Shown here: positions 1 to 12,679 of the stretch, piece after piece | How the letters are laid out: every line of letters begins with the position of its first letter | Position numbering within the stretch: the stretch's first letter is position 1 | Source of the DNA: Brienomyrus brachyistius | Lineage: Eukaryota; Chordata; Actinopteri; Osteoglossiformes; Mormyridae | Length of the DNA stretch: 64,000 nt | Direction of reading: 5' to 3' | Assembly: GCF_023856365.1 (NCBI RefSeq) | Contig: NW_026042407.1 | Location: forward strand, 124,001-188,000 | The notes under the pieces: model-generated | What the model was told of the DNA's origin: nothing | Databases searched by the model: none | The model's input: the letters and a program-made list of their open reading frames with translations, nothing else | Translations under genes and position numbers: made by a program

Positions 1-310
1 GTATTAGCATATTAGCATATTAGCATATTAGCATATTAGCATATTAGCATAGCGTGTTAGCATATTAGCGTATTAGCATAGTACATTAGCATATTAGCAT
101 ATTAGCATATAGCATATTAGCATATTAACATATTAGCATATTAGCATATTAAGCATAGCATATTAACGTATTAGCATATTAGCATATTAGCATAATAGCA
201 TAGCATATTAGCATATTAGCTTAGCATATTAGCATAGCATATTATCATATTAGCATATTATCATATTAGCATATTAACATATTAGCATGTTAGCATAGCA
301 TATTAGCATA

Positions 311-359
311 GCTAGTTAGCATATTAGCGTATTAGCATATTAGCATTTCATATTAGCAT
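311..359 (+). repeat. Landmark GCTAGTT / TTTCATATT
   Basis: GCTAGTTAGC at 311 followed about 40 bp later by GCATTTCATATTAGC. This rare pair recurs only at 21,921 and 31,812, always with the same internal order, and is the clearest tag for block A. It appears to be a decayed GCGTGTT box followed by a monomer with a 3-base change. Confidence 0.85.
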
Positions 360-1071
360 AGCATATTAGCATATTAGCATATTAGCATAGCATATTAGCA
401 TATTAGCATATTAGCATATTAGCATAGCATATTAGCATATTAGCATATTAGCATATTAGCAGTAGCATATTAGCATATTAGCATATTAGCATATTAGATA
501 GCATATTAGCATATTAGCATATTAGCATATTAGCATATTAGTATAGCATATTAGCATATTAGCATATTACCATATTAGCATAGCGTGTTAGCGTATTAGC
601 ATATTAGCATATTAGCATATTAGCATATTAGCATATTAGCATAGCGTGTTAGCGTATTAGCATATTAGCATATTAGCATAGCATATTAGTATATTAGCAT
701 ATTAGCATATTAGCATAGCATATTAGTATATTAGCATATTAGCATATTAGCATAGCCTATTAGCATATTAGCAATATTAGCATATTAGCGTTTAGCATAT
801 TAGCATATTAGCATAGCATATTAGCATATTAACATATTAGCATATTAGCATAGCATATTAGCATATTAGCATATTAGCATATTAACATAGCATATTAGCA
901 TATTAACATATTAGCATAGCATATTAGCATATTAGCATATTAAGATATTAGCATAGCATATTAGCATATTAGTTATATTAGCATAGCATATTAGCATATT
1001 AGCATATTAGCATAGCATATTAGCATATTAACATATTAGCATATTAACATATTAACATAGCATATTAGCAT

Positions 1072-1079
1072 ATTTGCAT
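1072..1079 (-). other. Canonical octamer ATGCAAAT (minus strand)
   Basis: Plus-strand ATTTGCAT, one A-to-T change from the ATTAGCAT of the standard monomer. It reads as the classical POU-domain octamer on the minus strand. No functional evidence in the sequence; probably a chance variant. Confidence 0.6.
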
Positions 1080-2565
1080 ATTAGCATGTTAGCGTATTAG
1101 CATATTAGCATATTAGCATAGCATATTAGCATATTAGCATAGCATATTAGCATATTACATATTAGCATATTAGCATAGCATATTAGCATATTAGCATATT
1201 AGCATATTAGCATAGCATATTAGCATAGCGTGTTAGCGTGATTAGCATATTAGCATATTAGCATAGCATATTAGCATATTAGCAAATTAGCATATTAGCA
1301 TATTAGCATATTAGCATATTAGCATAGCGTGTTAGGATAGCGTATTAGCATAGCATATTAGCATATTAGCATATTAGCATAGGCGTGTTAGCATAGCGTT
1401 ATTAGCATAGTCATATTAGCATATTATATTAGCATATTAGCATAGCATATTAGCATATTAACATATTAGCATATTAGCATAGGCATATTAGCATATTAGC
1501 ATATTAGCATAGCATATTAGCATATTAGCATATTAGCATATTAGCATAGCATGTTAGCATAGCGTATTAGCATATTAGCATATTAGCATAGCATATTAGC
1601 ATATTAATATAGCATATTAGCATATTAGCATATTAGCATAGCATATTAGCATAGTAGCATATTAGCATATTAGCATATTAGCATATTAGCATATTAGCAT
1701 ATTAGCATAGCGTGTTAACGTATTAGCATATTAGCATATTAGCATAGCATATTAGCATATTAGCATATTAGCATATAGCATATTAACATAGCATGTTAGC
1801 GTATTAGCATATTAGCATATTAGCATAGCATATTAGCATATTAGCATATTAGCATATTAGCATAGCGTGTAGCATATTAGCGTATTAACATATTAGTATA
1901 TTAGAATATTAGCATATTAGCATAGCATATTAGCATATTAGCATATTAGCATATTAATAAATTAGCATATTAGCATAGCATATTAGCATATTAGCATAGC
2001 GTGTTAGCTTATTAGCATATTAGCATATTAGCATATTAGCATATTAGCATATTAGCATATTAGCATATTAGCATATTAGCATAGCATATTAGCATATTAG
2101 CATATTAGCATATTAACATAGCATATAAGCATATTAGCATATTAGCATATTAGCATAGCATATTAGCAAATTAGCATATTAGCTATTAGCATAGCATATA
2201 AGCATATTAGTATATTAGCATATTAGCATATTAGCATATTAGCAGATTAGCATATTAGCATATTAGCATATTAGCATATTAGCATAGCATATTAGCATAT
2301 TAGCATATTAACATATTAGCAGATTAGCATATTAGCATATTAGCATAGCATATTAGCATATTAGCATATTAGCATATTAGCATAGCATATTAGCATATTA
2401 GCATATTAGCATAGCGTGTTAGCGTATTAGCATATTAGCATATTAGCATAGCATATTAGCATATTAGCATATTAGCATATTAGCATAGCATATTAGCATA
2501 TTAGCATATTAGCATATAGCATAGCATAGCGTGTTAGCGTATTAGCATATTAGCACTATTAGCAT

Positions 2566-2573
2566 ATTTGCAT
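2566..2573 (-). other. Canonical octamer ATGCAAAT (minus strand)
   Basis: Followed by a GCATAGCATA phase shift. The site at 24,172 is in the equivalent place of block A copy 2, so this variant predates that duplication. Confidence 0.6.
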
Positions 2574-4649
2574 AGCATATTAGCATATTAGCATAGCGTG
2601 CTAGCATAGCGTATCAGCATATTAGCATATTAGCATATTAGCATATTAGCATATTAGCATATTAGCATATTAGCATATTAGCATAGCATATTAGCATATT
2701 AACATATTAGCATATTAGCATAGCATATTAGCATATTAGCATATTTGTATATTAGCATATTAGCATATTAGCATATTAGCGTATTAGCATATTAGCATAT
2801 TAGCAATATTAGCATAGCATATTAGCATATTAGCATATTAGCATATTAGCATGCATATTAGCATATTAACATATTAGCATATTAGCATATTAGCATATTA
2901 GCATATTAGCATAGCATAGCATATTAGCATATTAGCATATTAGCATAGCATATTAGCATATTAGCATATTAGCATATTAGCATATTAGCAATATTAGCAT
3001 AGCAATATTATTATATAACATATTAGCATATTAGCATAGCATATTAGCATAGCATATTAGCATATTAGCATATTAGCATATTAGCATATTAGCATAGCGT
3101 GTTAGCGTATTAGCATATTAGCATATTAGCATAGCATATTAGCATATTAGAATATTAGCATATTAGCATATTAGCAATAGCATATTAGCATATTAGCATA
3201 TTAGCATATTAGCATAGCATATTAGCATATTAGCATATTAGCATATTAGCATAGCATATTAGCATAGCGTGTTAGCGTATTAGCATATTAGCATATTAGC
3301 ATAGGCATATTAGTATATTAGCATATTAGCATATTAGCGTATTAGCATATTAGCGTATTAGCATATTAGCATATTAGCATATTAGCATATTAGCATAGCG
3401 TGTTAGCATTAGCATATAGCATATTAGCATATTAGCATTAGCATATTAGCATAGCATATTAGCATAGCATTTAGCATATTAGCATATTAGCATATTAGCA
3501 TAGCATATTAGCATATTAGCATATTATCATATTAGCATAGCGTGTTAGCGTATTAGCATATTAGGCATATTAGCATAGCATATTAGCATATAAGCATACT
3601 AGCATATAAGCATATTAGCATATTAGCATATTAGCATAGCATATTAGCATATTAGCATATTAGTATATTAGCATAGCATATTAGCATAGCATATTAGCAT
3701 ATTAGCATATTAGCATAGCATATTAGCATATTAGCATATTAGCATAGCGTGTTAGCGTATTAGCATATTATCATATTAGCATAGCATATTAGCATATTAC
3801 CATATTTAGCATATTAACATAGCATATTAGCATATTAGCATATTAGCATATTAGCATATTAGCATATTAGCATATTAGCATAGCAATTAGCATATTAGCA
3901 TATTAGCATATTAGTATAGCATATTAGCATATTAGCATATTAGCATATTAGCTTAGCGTGTTAGCGTATTAGCATATTAGCATATTAGCATAGCATATTA
4001 GCATATTAGCATATTAGCATATTAGCATATTAGCATAGCATATTAGCATATTAGCATAGCGTGTTAGCGTATTAGCATATTAGCATATTAGCATAGCATA
4101 TTAGCATATCATATTAGCATATTAGCATAGCATATTAGCATATTAACATATTAGCATATTAGCATATTAGCATATTAGCATAGCATATTAGCATATTAGC
4201 ATATTAGCATATTAGCATATTAGCATATTAGCATATTAGCATAGCGTGTTAGCGTATTAGCATATTAGCATATTAGCATAGCATATTAGCATATTAGTAT
4301 ATTAGCATATTAGCATAGCATATTAGCATATTAGCACAACATATTAGCATAGCATGTTAGCATATTAGCATATTAGCATATTAACATATTAGCATAGCAT
4401 ATTAGCATATTAACATAGCATATTAACATAGCATATTAGCATATTAGCATATTAGCATATTAGCATAGCATATTAGCATATTAACATATTAGCATATTAG
4501 CATATTAGCATATTACATATTAGCATAGCATATTAGCATATTAGCATATTAGCCATATTAGCATATTAGGCATAGCATATTAGCATATTAGCATATTAAC
4601 ATATTAGCATATTAACATATTAGCATATCATATTAGCATATTAGCATAT

Positions 4650-7500
4650 TAGCATATTAGCATATTAGCATATTAGGCATAGCGTGTTAGCGTATTAGCA
4701 TATTAGCATATTAGCATAGCATATTAGCATATTAGCATATTAACATATTAGCATATTAGCATAGTATATTAGCATATTAGCATATTAGCATATTAACATA
4801 ACATAGCATATTAGCATAGCATTATTAGCATAGCATATTAGCATATTAGCATATTAGCATATTAGCATAGCGTGTTAGCGTATTAGCATAGCATATTAGC
4901 ATAGCATATTAGCATGATTAGCATATTAGCATAGCATATTAGCATATTAGCATATTAGCATATTAGCATATTAGCATATTAGCATAGCATATTAGCATAT
5001 TAGCATATTAGCATATTAGCATAGCATTTTAGCATATTAGCATATTAGCATAGCATATTAGCATATTAGCATAGTTAGCATAGCATATCAGCATATTAGC
5101 ATATTAGCATAGCATATTAGTATATTAGCATATTAGCATATTAGCATAGCATATTAGCATATTAGCATATTAGCATAGCATATTAGTATATTAGCATATT
5201 AGCATATTAGCATAGCATATTAGCATATTAGCATATTAGCATATTAGCATAGCATATTAGCATAGCGTGTTAGCGTATTAGCATATTAGCATATTAGCAT
5301 ATTAGCATATTAGCATAGCATATTAGCATAGCGTGTTAGCATATTAGCATATTAGCATAGCATATTAGTATATTAGCATATTAGCATATTAGCATAGCAT
5401 ATTAGCATATTAGCATATTAGCATATTAGCATAGCATATTAGCATAGCGTGTTAGCGTATTAGCATATTAGCATATTAGCATAGCATATTAGCATATTAG
5501 CATATTAGCATATTAGCATAGCGTGTTAGCATATTAGCGTATTAGCATATTAGCATATTAGCATATTAGCATAGCGTGTTAGCATATTAGCATAGCGTGT
5601 TAGCATATTAGCATATTAGCATAGCGTGTTAGCATATTAGCGTATTAGCATAGCATATTAGCATATTAGCATATTAGCATATTAGCATATTATCATATTA
5701 GCATATTAGCATATTAGCATAGCATATTAGCATATTAACATATTAGCATATTAGCATAGCATATTAGCATATTAGCATATTAGCATATTAGCATAGTTAG
5801 CATATTAGCATAGCGTGTTAGCGTATTAGCATATTAGCATATTAGCATATTAGCATAGCATATTAGCATATTAGCATATTAGCATATTAGCATATTAGCA
5901 TATTAGCATATAAGCATAGCATATTAGCATATTAGTATATTAGCATATTAGCATAGCGAGTTAGTGTATTAGCATATTAGCATATTAGCATAGCATATTA
6001 GCATATTAGCATATTATCATATTAGCATATTAGCATAGCATATTAGCATATTAGCATATAGCATATTAGCATAGCGTATTAGCGTATTAGCATATTAGCA
6101 TATTAGCATAGTATATTAGCATATTAGCATATTAGCATATTAGCATATTAGCATAGCGTGTTAGCATATTAGCGTATTAGCATATTAGCATATTAGCATA
6201 TTAGCATATTCGCATAGCATATTAGCATATTAGCATATTAGCATATTAGCATAGCATATTAGCATATTAACATATTAGCATAGCGTGTTAGTGTATTAGC
6301 ATATTAGCATATTAGCATAGCATATTAGCATATTAACATATTAGCATATTAGCATATTAGCATAGTATATTAGCATAGTAATATTAGCATATTAGCATAT
6401 TAGCATATTAGCATAGCATATTAGCATATTAGCATATTAGCATATTAGCATAGCGTGTTAGCATATTAGCGTATAGCGTATTAGCATTTTAGCATATTAG
6501 CATATTAGCATATCGTGTTAGCATAGCGTATTAGCATAGCATATTAGCATATTAGTATATTAGCATATTAGCATAGCATATTAGCATATTAACATATTAG
6601 CATATTAGCATAGCATATTAGCATATTAGCATATTAGCATATTAGCATAGCATATTAGCATATTAGCATATTAGCATATTAGCATATTAGCATAGCATGT
6701 TAGCATATTAGCGTATTAGCATATTAGCATATTAGCATAGCATATTAGCATATTAACATTAGCATATTAGCATATTAGCATATTAGCATATTAGTATATT
6801 AGCATAGCATAGCATATTAGCATATTAGCATATTAGCATATAGCATAGCGTGTTAGCGTATTAGCATATTAGCATATTAGCATAGCATATTAGCATATTA
6901 GCATATTAGCATATTAGCATAGCGTGTTAGCATATTAGCGTATTAGCATATTAGCATATTAGCATATTAGCATATTAGCATATTAGCATATTAGCATAGC
7001 ATATTAGCATATTAGCAATTAGCATATTAGTATATTAGCATATTAGCATAGCATATTAGCATATTAGCATAGCGTGTTAGCGTATTAGCATATTAGCATA
7101 TTAGCATATTAGCGTATTAGCATATTAGCATATTAGCATATTAGCATAGCATATTAGCATATTAGCATATTAGCATAGCATATTAGCATATTAACATATT
7201 AGCATAGCGTGTTAGTGTATTAGCATATTAGCATATTAGCATAGCATATTAGCATATTAACATATTAGCATATTAGCATATTAGCATAGTATATTAGCAT
7301 AGTATATTAGCATATTAGCATATTAGCATAGCATATTAGCATATTAGCATATTAGCATATTAGCATAGCGTGTTAGAATATTAGCGTATTAGCGTATTAG
7401 CATTTTAGCATATTAGCATATTAGCAATATCGTGTTAGCATAGCGTATTAGCATAGCATATTAGCATATTAGTATATTAGCATATTAGCATAGCGTGTTA
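4650..7500 (+). repeat. Higher-order block B, copy 1
   Basis: Matches 12.7-15.4 kb in landmark order. TAACATAACATAGC at 4,794 pairs with 12,816, TTATCAT at 5,690 with 13,517 (offset 7,827), and GTGTTAGAATATTAGCG at 7,370 with 15,251 (offset 7,881). A dense CpG-box cluster sits at 5,521-5,640. Related sequence recurs at 40.3-42.4 kb and 52.1-53.3 kb, so this block type is one of the most widely copied in the window. Confidence 0.8.
5521..5640 (+). repeat. CpG-box cluster
   Basis: Four GCGTGTT boxes at 5,521, 5,574, 5,595 and 5,624, spaced 53, 21 and 29 bp. The first and last are followed after one monomer by TTAGCGTA, the middle two are not. This is among the most CpG-rich stretches in an otherwise almost CpG-free array. 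The 13,345-13,470 region has the same four-box arrangement. Confidence 0.85.
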
Positions 7501-10150
7501 GCATATTAGCGTATTAGCATATTAGCATATTAGCATATTAGCATATTAGCATATTAGCATATTAGCATAGCATATTAGCATATTAGCAAATTAGCATATT
7601 AGTATATTAGCATATTAGCATAGCATATTAGCATATTAGCATAGCGTGTTAGCGTATTAGCATATTAGCATATTAGCATATTAGCATATTAGCATAGCAT
7701 ATTAGCATATTAGCATATTAGCATATTAGCATATTAGCATAGCATATTAGCATATTAGCATATTAGCATATTAAACATAGCATATAAGCATATTAGCATA
7801 TTAGCATAGCATATTAGCAAATTTAGCATATTAGCATATTAGCATAGCATATTAGCATATTAGCATATTAGCATATTAGCATAGCATATTAGCAAATTAG
7901 CATATTAGCATATTAGCATAGCATATTAGCATATTAGCATATTAGCATATTAGCATATTAGCATATTAGCATATTAACATAGCATATTAGCATATTAGCA
8001 TATTAGCATATTAGCATAGCATATTAGTATATTAGCATATTAGCATAACATATTAGCATATTAACATATTAGCATATTAGCATATTAGCATAACGTGGTT
8101 AGCGTATTAGCATAGCATATTAGCATAGCATATTAACATATTAGCATATTAGCATATTAGCATAGCATGTTAGCGTATTAGCATATTAGCATATTAGCAT
8201 AGCATATTAGCATATTAGCATATTAGCATAGCATATTAGCATATTAGCATATTAGCATATTAGCATATTAGCATATTAGCATATTAGCATATTAGCTTAG
8301 CATATTAGCATATTAGCATATTAGCATAGCAATATTAGCATAGCGTGTTAGCATATTAGCATATTAGCATATTAGCATAGCATATTAGCATATTAGCATG
8401 TTAGCATATTAGCATAGCGTGTTAGCATATTAGCGTATTAGCATATTAGCATATTAGCATATTAGCATATTAACATAGCGTGTTAGCATATTAGTATATT
8501 ACCATATTAACATATTAGCATAGCATATTAACATATTAGCATATTAGCATATTAGCATAGCATATTAGCATATTAGCATAGCATATTAGCATAGCGTTGT
8601 TAGCGTATTAGCATGTTAGCATATTAGCATATTAGCATAGCATATTAACATATTAGCATATTAGCATATTAGCATATTAGCATATTAGCATAGCATATTA
8701 GCATATTAGCATATTAGCATATTAGCATAGCATATTAGCATATTAGCATATTAGCATATTAGCATAGCGTGTTAGCGTATTAGCATATTAGCATATTAGC
8801 ATATTAGCATAGCATATTAGCATATTACCATATTTAGCATATTAACATAGCATATTAGCACATTAGCATATTAGCATTAGCATATTAGCATATTAGCATA
8901 TTAGCATATTAGCATAGCATATTAGCATATTAGCATATTAGCATAGCATATTAGCATATTAACATATTAGCATATTAGCATAGCGTGTTAGCGTATTAGC
9001 ATATTAGCATAGCATATTAGCATATTAGCATATTAGCATAGCATATTAGCATATTAGCATAGCGTGTTAGCATATTAGCATATTAGCATATTAGCATAGC
9101 ATATTAGCATATCATATTAGCATATTAGCATATTAGCATATTAGCATATTAGCATAGCATATTAGCATATTAACATATTAGCATATTAGCATATTAGCAT
9201 AGCATATTAGCATATTAGCATATTAGCATAGTAGCATAGCGTGTTAGCGTATTAACGTATTAGCATATTAGCATAGCATATTAGCATATTAACATATTAG
9301 CATATTAGCATAGCATATTAGCATATTAGCATATTAGCATATTAACATAGCATATTAGCATAGCATATTAGCATATTAGTATAGCATATTAGCATAGCGT
9401 GTTAGCGTATTAGCATATTAGCATGTTAGCATAGCATATTAGCATATTAGCATAGCTGTTAGCATATTAGCGTATTAGCATATTAGCATATTAGCATATT
9501 AGCATATTAGCATAGCGTGTTAGCATATTAGCGTATTAGCGTATTAGCATATTAGCATATTAGCATATTAGCATATCGTGTAGCATAGCGTATTAGCATA
9601 GCATATTAGCATATTAGTATATTAGCATATTAGCATAGCATATTAGCATATTAACATATTAGCATATTAGCATAGCATATTAGCATATTAGCATATTAGC
9701 ATATTAGCATAGCATATTAGCAATTAACATATTAGCATATTAGCATAGCATGTTAGCATATTAGCGTATTAGCATATTAGCATATTAGCATAGCATATTA
9801 GCATATTAACATTAGCATATTAGCATATTAGCATATTAGCATATTAGCATAGCATATTAGCATATTAGCATATTAGCATATTTAGCATAGCGTGTTAGCG
9901 TATTAGCATATTAGCATATTAGCATAGCATATTAGCATATTAGCATATTAGCATAGCGTGTTAGCATATTAGCGTATTAGCATATTAGCATATTAGCATA
10001 TTAGCATATTAGCATATTAGGATATTAGCATAGCATATTAGCATATTAGGAAATTAGCATATTAGTAATATAGCATATTAGCATAGCATATTAGCATATT
10101 AGCATAGCGTGTTAGCGTATTAGCATATTAGCATATTAGCATATTAGCAT
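7500..10150 (+). repeat. Higher-order block C, copy 1
   Basis: Matches 16.33-19.0 kb at a nearly constant offset. CAAATT at 7,587 pairs with 16,419 (8,832), AACGTG at 8,092 with 16,941 (8,849), ACCATATTTAGC at 8,827 with 17,681 (8,854), TTAACGTATTAG at about 9,254 with 18,107 (8,853), and ATCGTG at 9,575 with 18,429 (8,854). Similarity ends near 10.15 kb, where copy 1 goes on to a CCGTGTT box at 10,213 and copy 2 does not. Private changes here include AACGTGGTT at 8,092, GCGTTGTT near 8,594 and a lost T in CGTGTAG near 9,577. Confidence 0.85.
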
Positions 10151-12450
10151 ATTAGCATATTAGTATATTAGCATATTAACATAGCATATTAGCATATTAG
10201 CATATTAGCATACCGTGTTAGCGTATTAACATATTAGCATATTAGCATATTAGCATATAGCATAGCATATAGCATATTAGCATATTAGCATATTAGCATA
10301 TTAGCATATTAGCATATTAGCATATTAGCAATAGCGTGTTAGCGTATTAGCGTATTAGCGTATTAGCATATTAGTATAGCATATTAGCATATTAGCATAT
10401 TATCATATTAGCATATTAGCATAGCATATTATCATATTAGAATATTAGCATATTAGCATATTAGCATAGCGTGTTAGCGTATTAGCATATTAGCATATTA
10501 GCATATTAGCATGCATAGCATATTAGCATATTAGCATATTAGCATATTAAGCATATTAGCATATTAGCATAGCGTGTTAGCGTATTAGCATATTAGCATA
10601 TTAGCATATTAGCATAGCATATTAGCATATTAGCATAGCATATTAGCATATTAGCATAGTGTGTTAGCATATTAGCGTATTAGCATATTAGCATATTAGC
10701 ATATTAGCATAGCGTGTTAGCATATTAGCGTATTAGCATAGCATATTAGCATATTAGCATATTAGCATATTAGCATATTAATATATTTAGCATATTAACA
10801 CATTAGCATATTAGCATATTAACATATTAGCATATTAGCATATTAGCATAGCATATTAGCATATTAGCATATTAGCATATTAGCGTATAAGCATAGCATA
10901 TTAGCATATTAGCATATTAGCATATTAGCATAGCGTGTTAGCGTATTAGCATATTAGCATATTAGCATATTAGCATATTAGCATATTAGCATATCATATT
11001 AGCATAGCATATTAGCATATTAGCATATTAGCATATTAGCATAGCGTGTTAGCGTATTAGCATATTAGCATATTAGCATAGCATATTAGCATATTAGCAT
11101 ATTAACATATTAGCATATTAGCATATTAGCATATTAGCATAGCATATTAGCATATTAGCATATTAGCATATTAGCATAGCGTGTTAGTGTATTAGCATAT
11201 TAGCATATTAGCATAGCATATTAGCATATTAGCATATTAGCATAGCGTGTTAGCATATTAGCGTATTAGCATATTAGCATAGCATATTAGCATATTAGCA
11301 TATTAGCATAGCATATTAGCATATTAGCATATTAGCATATTAGTATATTAGCATATTAACATAGCATATTAGCATATTAGCATATTAGCATATTAGCATA
11401 CCGTGTTAGCGTATTAACATATTAGCATATTAGCATATTAGCATATTAGCATAGCATATTAGCATATTAGCATATTAGCCTAGCATATTAGCATATTAGC
11501 ATATTAGCATATTAGCATAGCATATTAATAAATTAGCATATTAGCATATTAGCATATTAGCATATTAGCATAGCATATAAGCATATTAGCATATTAGCAT
11601 ATCAGCATATTAGCATAGCGTGTTAGCGTATTAGCATATTAGCATAGCATATTAATATATTAGCATATTAGCATATTAGCATAGCATATTAGCATATTAG
11701 CATATTAGCATAGCGTGTTAGCGTATTAGCATATTAGCATATTAGCATAGCATATTAGCATATTAGCATATTAGCATAGCGTGTTAGCATATTAGCGTAT
11801 TAGCATATTAGCATATTAGCATATTAGCATATTAGCATATTAGCATATTAGCATAGCATATTAGCATATTAGCATAGCATATTAGCATAATGTATTAGCA
11901 TATTAGCATATTAGCATATTAGCATATTAGCATATTAGCATAGCGTGTTAGCGTATTAGCATATTAGCATATTAGCATAGCATATTAGCATATTAACATA
12001 TTAGCATATTAGCATAGCATATTAGCATAACATATTAGCATATTAGCATATTAGTATATTAGCATAGCATATTAGCATATTAGCATATTAGCATATTAGC
12101 ATATTAATATTTTAGCATATTAGCATAACATATTAGCATAACATATTAGCATATTAGCATATTAGCATAGCGTGTTAGCGTATTAGCATATTAGCATATT
12201 AGCATATTAGCATATTAGCATATTAGCATATTAGCATATTAGCATAGCATATTAGCATATTAGCATATTAGCATAGCATATTAGCATATTAGCATATTAG
12301 CATATTAGCATATTAGCATAGCATATTAGCATATTAGCATATTAACATATTAGCATATCATATTAGCATATTAGCATATTAGCATATTAGCATATTAGCA
12401 TATTAGCATATTAGCATATTAGCATAGCATATTAGCATATTACCATATTA
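10150..12450 (+). repeat. Higher-order block D, copy 1
   Basis: Marked by CCGTGTT boxes at 10,213 and 11,401, TTAATATATT at 10,779, an ATATCATATT landmark near 10,993, a TTAATAAATT variant near 11,527 and ATGTATTAG at 11,890. The same series occurs at 32.3-35.2 kb: CCGTGTT at 32,378 and 33,931, TTAATATATT at 32,950, TTAATAAATT near 34,047, ATGTATTAG at 34,626. The offset grows from 22,165 to 22,736, so the right-hand copy has gained roughly 570 bp in several steps. Confidence 0.82.
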
Positions 12451-12679
12451 GCATAGCATATTAGCATATTAGGATAGCGTGTTAGCATATTAACATATTA
12501 GCATATTAGCATAGCATATTAGCATATTAGCATATTAGCATATTAGCATATTAGCATATTAGCATATTAGCATAGCATATTAGCACATTAGCATATTAGC
12601 ATAACATATTAGCATAGCATATTAGCATATTAACATATTAGCATATTAGCATAGCATATTAGCATAACATATTAGCATA

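Larger units (their letters stand above)
700..4900. other. Segment rich in private single-base indels
   Basis: Compared with the sister copy at 22.3-26 kb, this stretch has many one-base changes of length: GCAATATT near 772, GCGTTTAG near 789, TTAAGATATT near 941, AGGCGTG near 1,381, GCGTTATT near 1,396, GTCATATT near 1,410, TTAGGCATA near 3,563. Earlier in the block, TTAAGC near 149 and TTAGATAGC near 506 are also private; at 149 the third copy at 31.65 kb agrees with the second. The excess of indels over substitutions looks more like low-depth consensus error than mutation, although a decayed array edge is possible. Confidence 0.65.
1..5100 (+). repeat. Higher-order block A, copy 1 (indel-rich)
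   Basis: Shares rare landmarks in the same order with 21.6-26 kb. GTACATT at 81 pairs with 21,691 and GCTAGTT at 311 with 21,921 (offset 21,610). The GTGCTAGCATAGCGTATCAG landmark near 2,600 pairs with 24,230, ACCATATTTAGC at 3,799 with 25,391, and CACAAC at 4,335 with 25,661 (offset 21,326). The falling offset shows that small indels have accumulated. This copy carries many single-base insertions and deletions that its partner lacks. Position 1 is not a natural border, because the repeat is already in progress there. Confidence 0.85.

Noticed and set aside
583..600. CENP-B box or similar centromere protein site in GCGTGTTAGCGTA
   Set aside because: The recurrent CpG box has no resemblance to the essential bases of the CENP-B box (TTCG ... 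A ... CGGG). A role for an unknown protein remains possible but cannot be supported.
2597..2620. NheI-like GCTAGC palindrome as an attachment or recombination site
   Set aside because: It is a one-base variant of the CpG box, found only here and at about 24,231 in the sister block, with no strand exchange signature.
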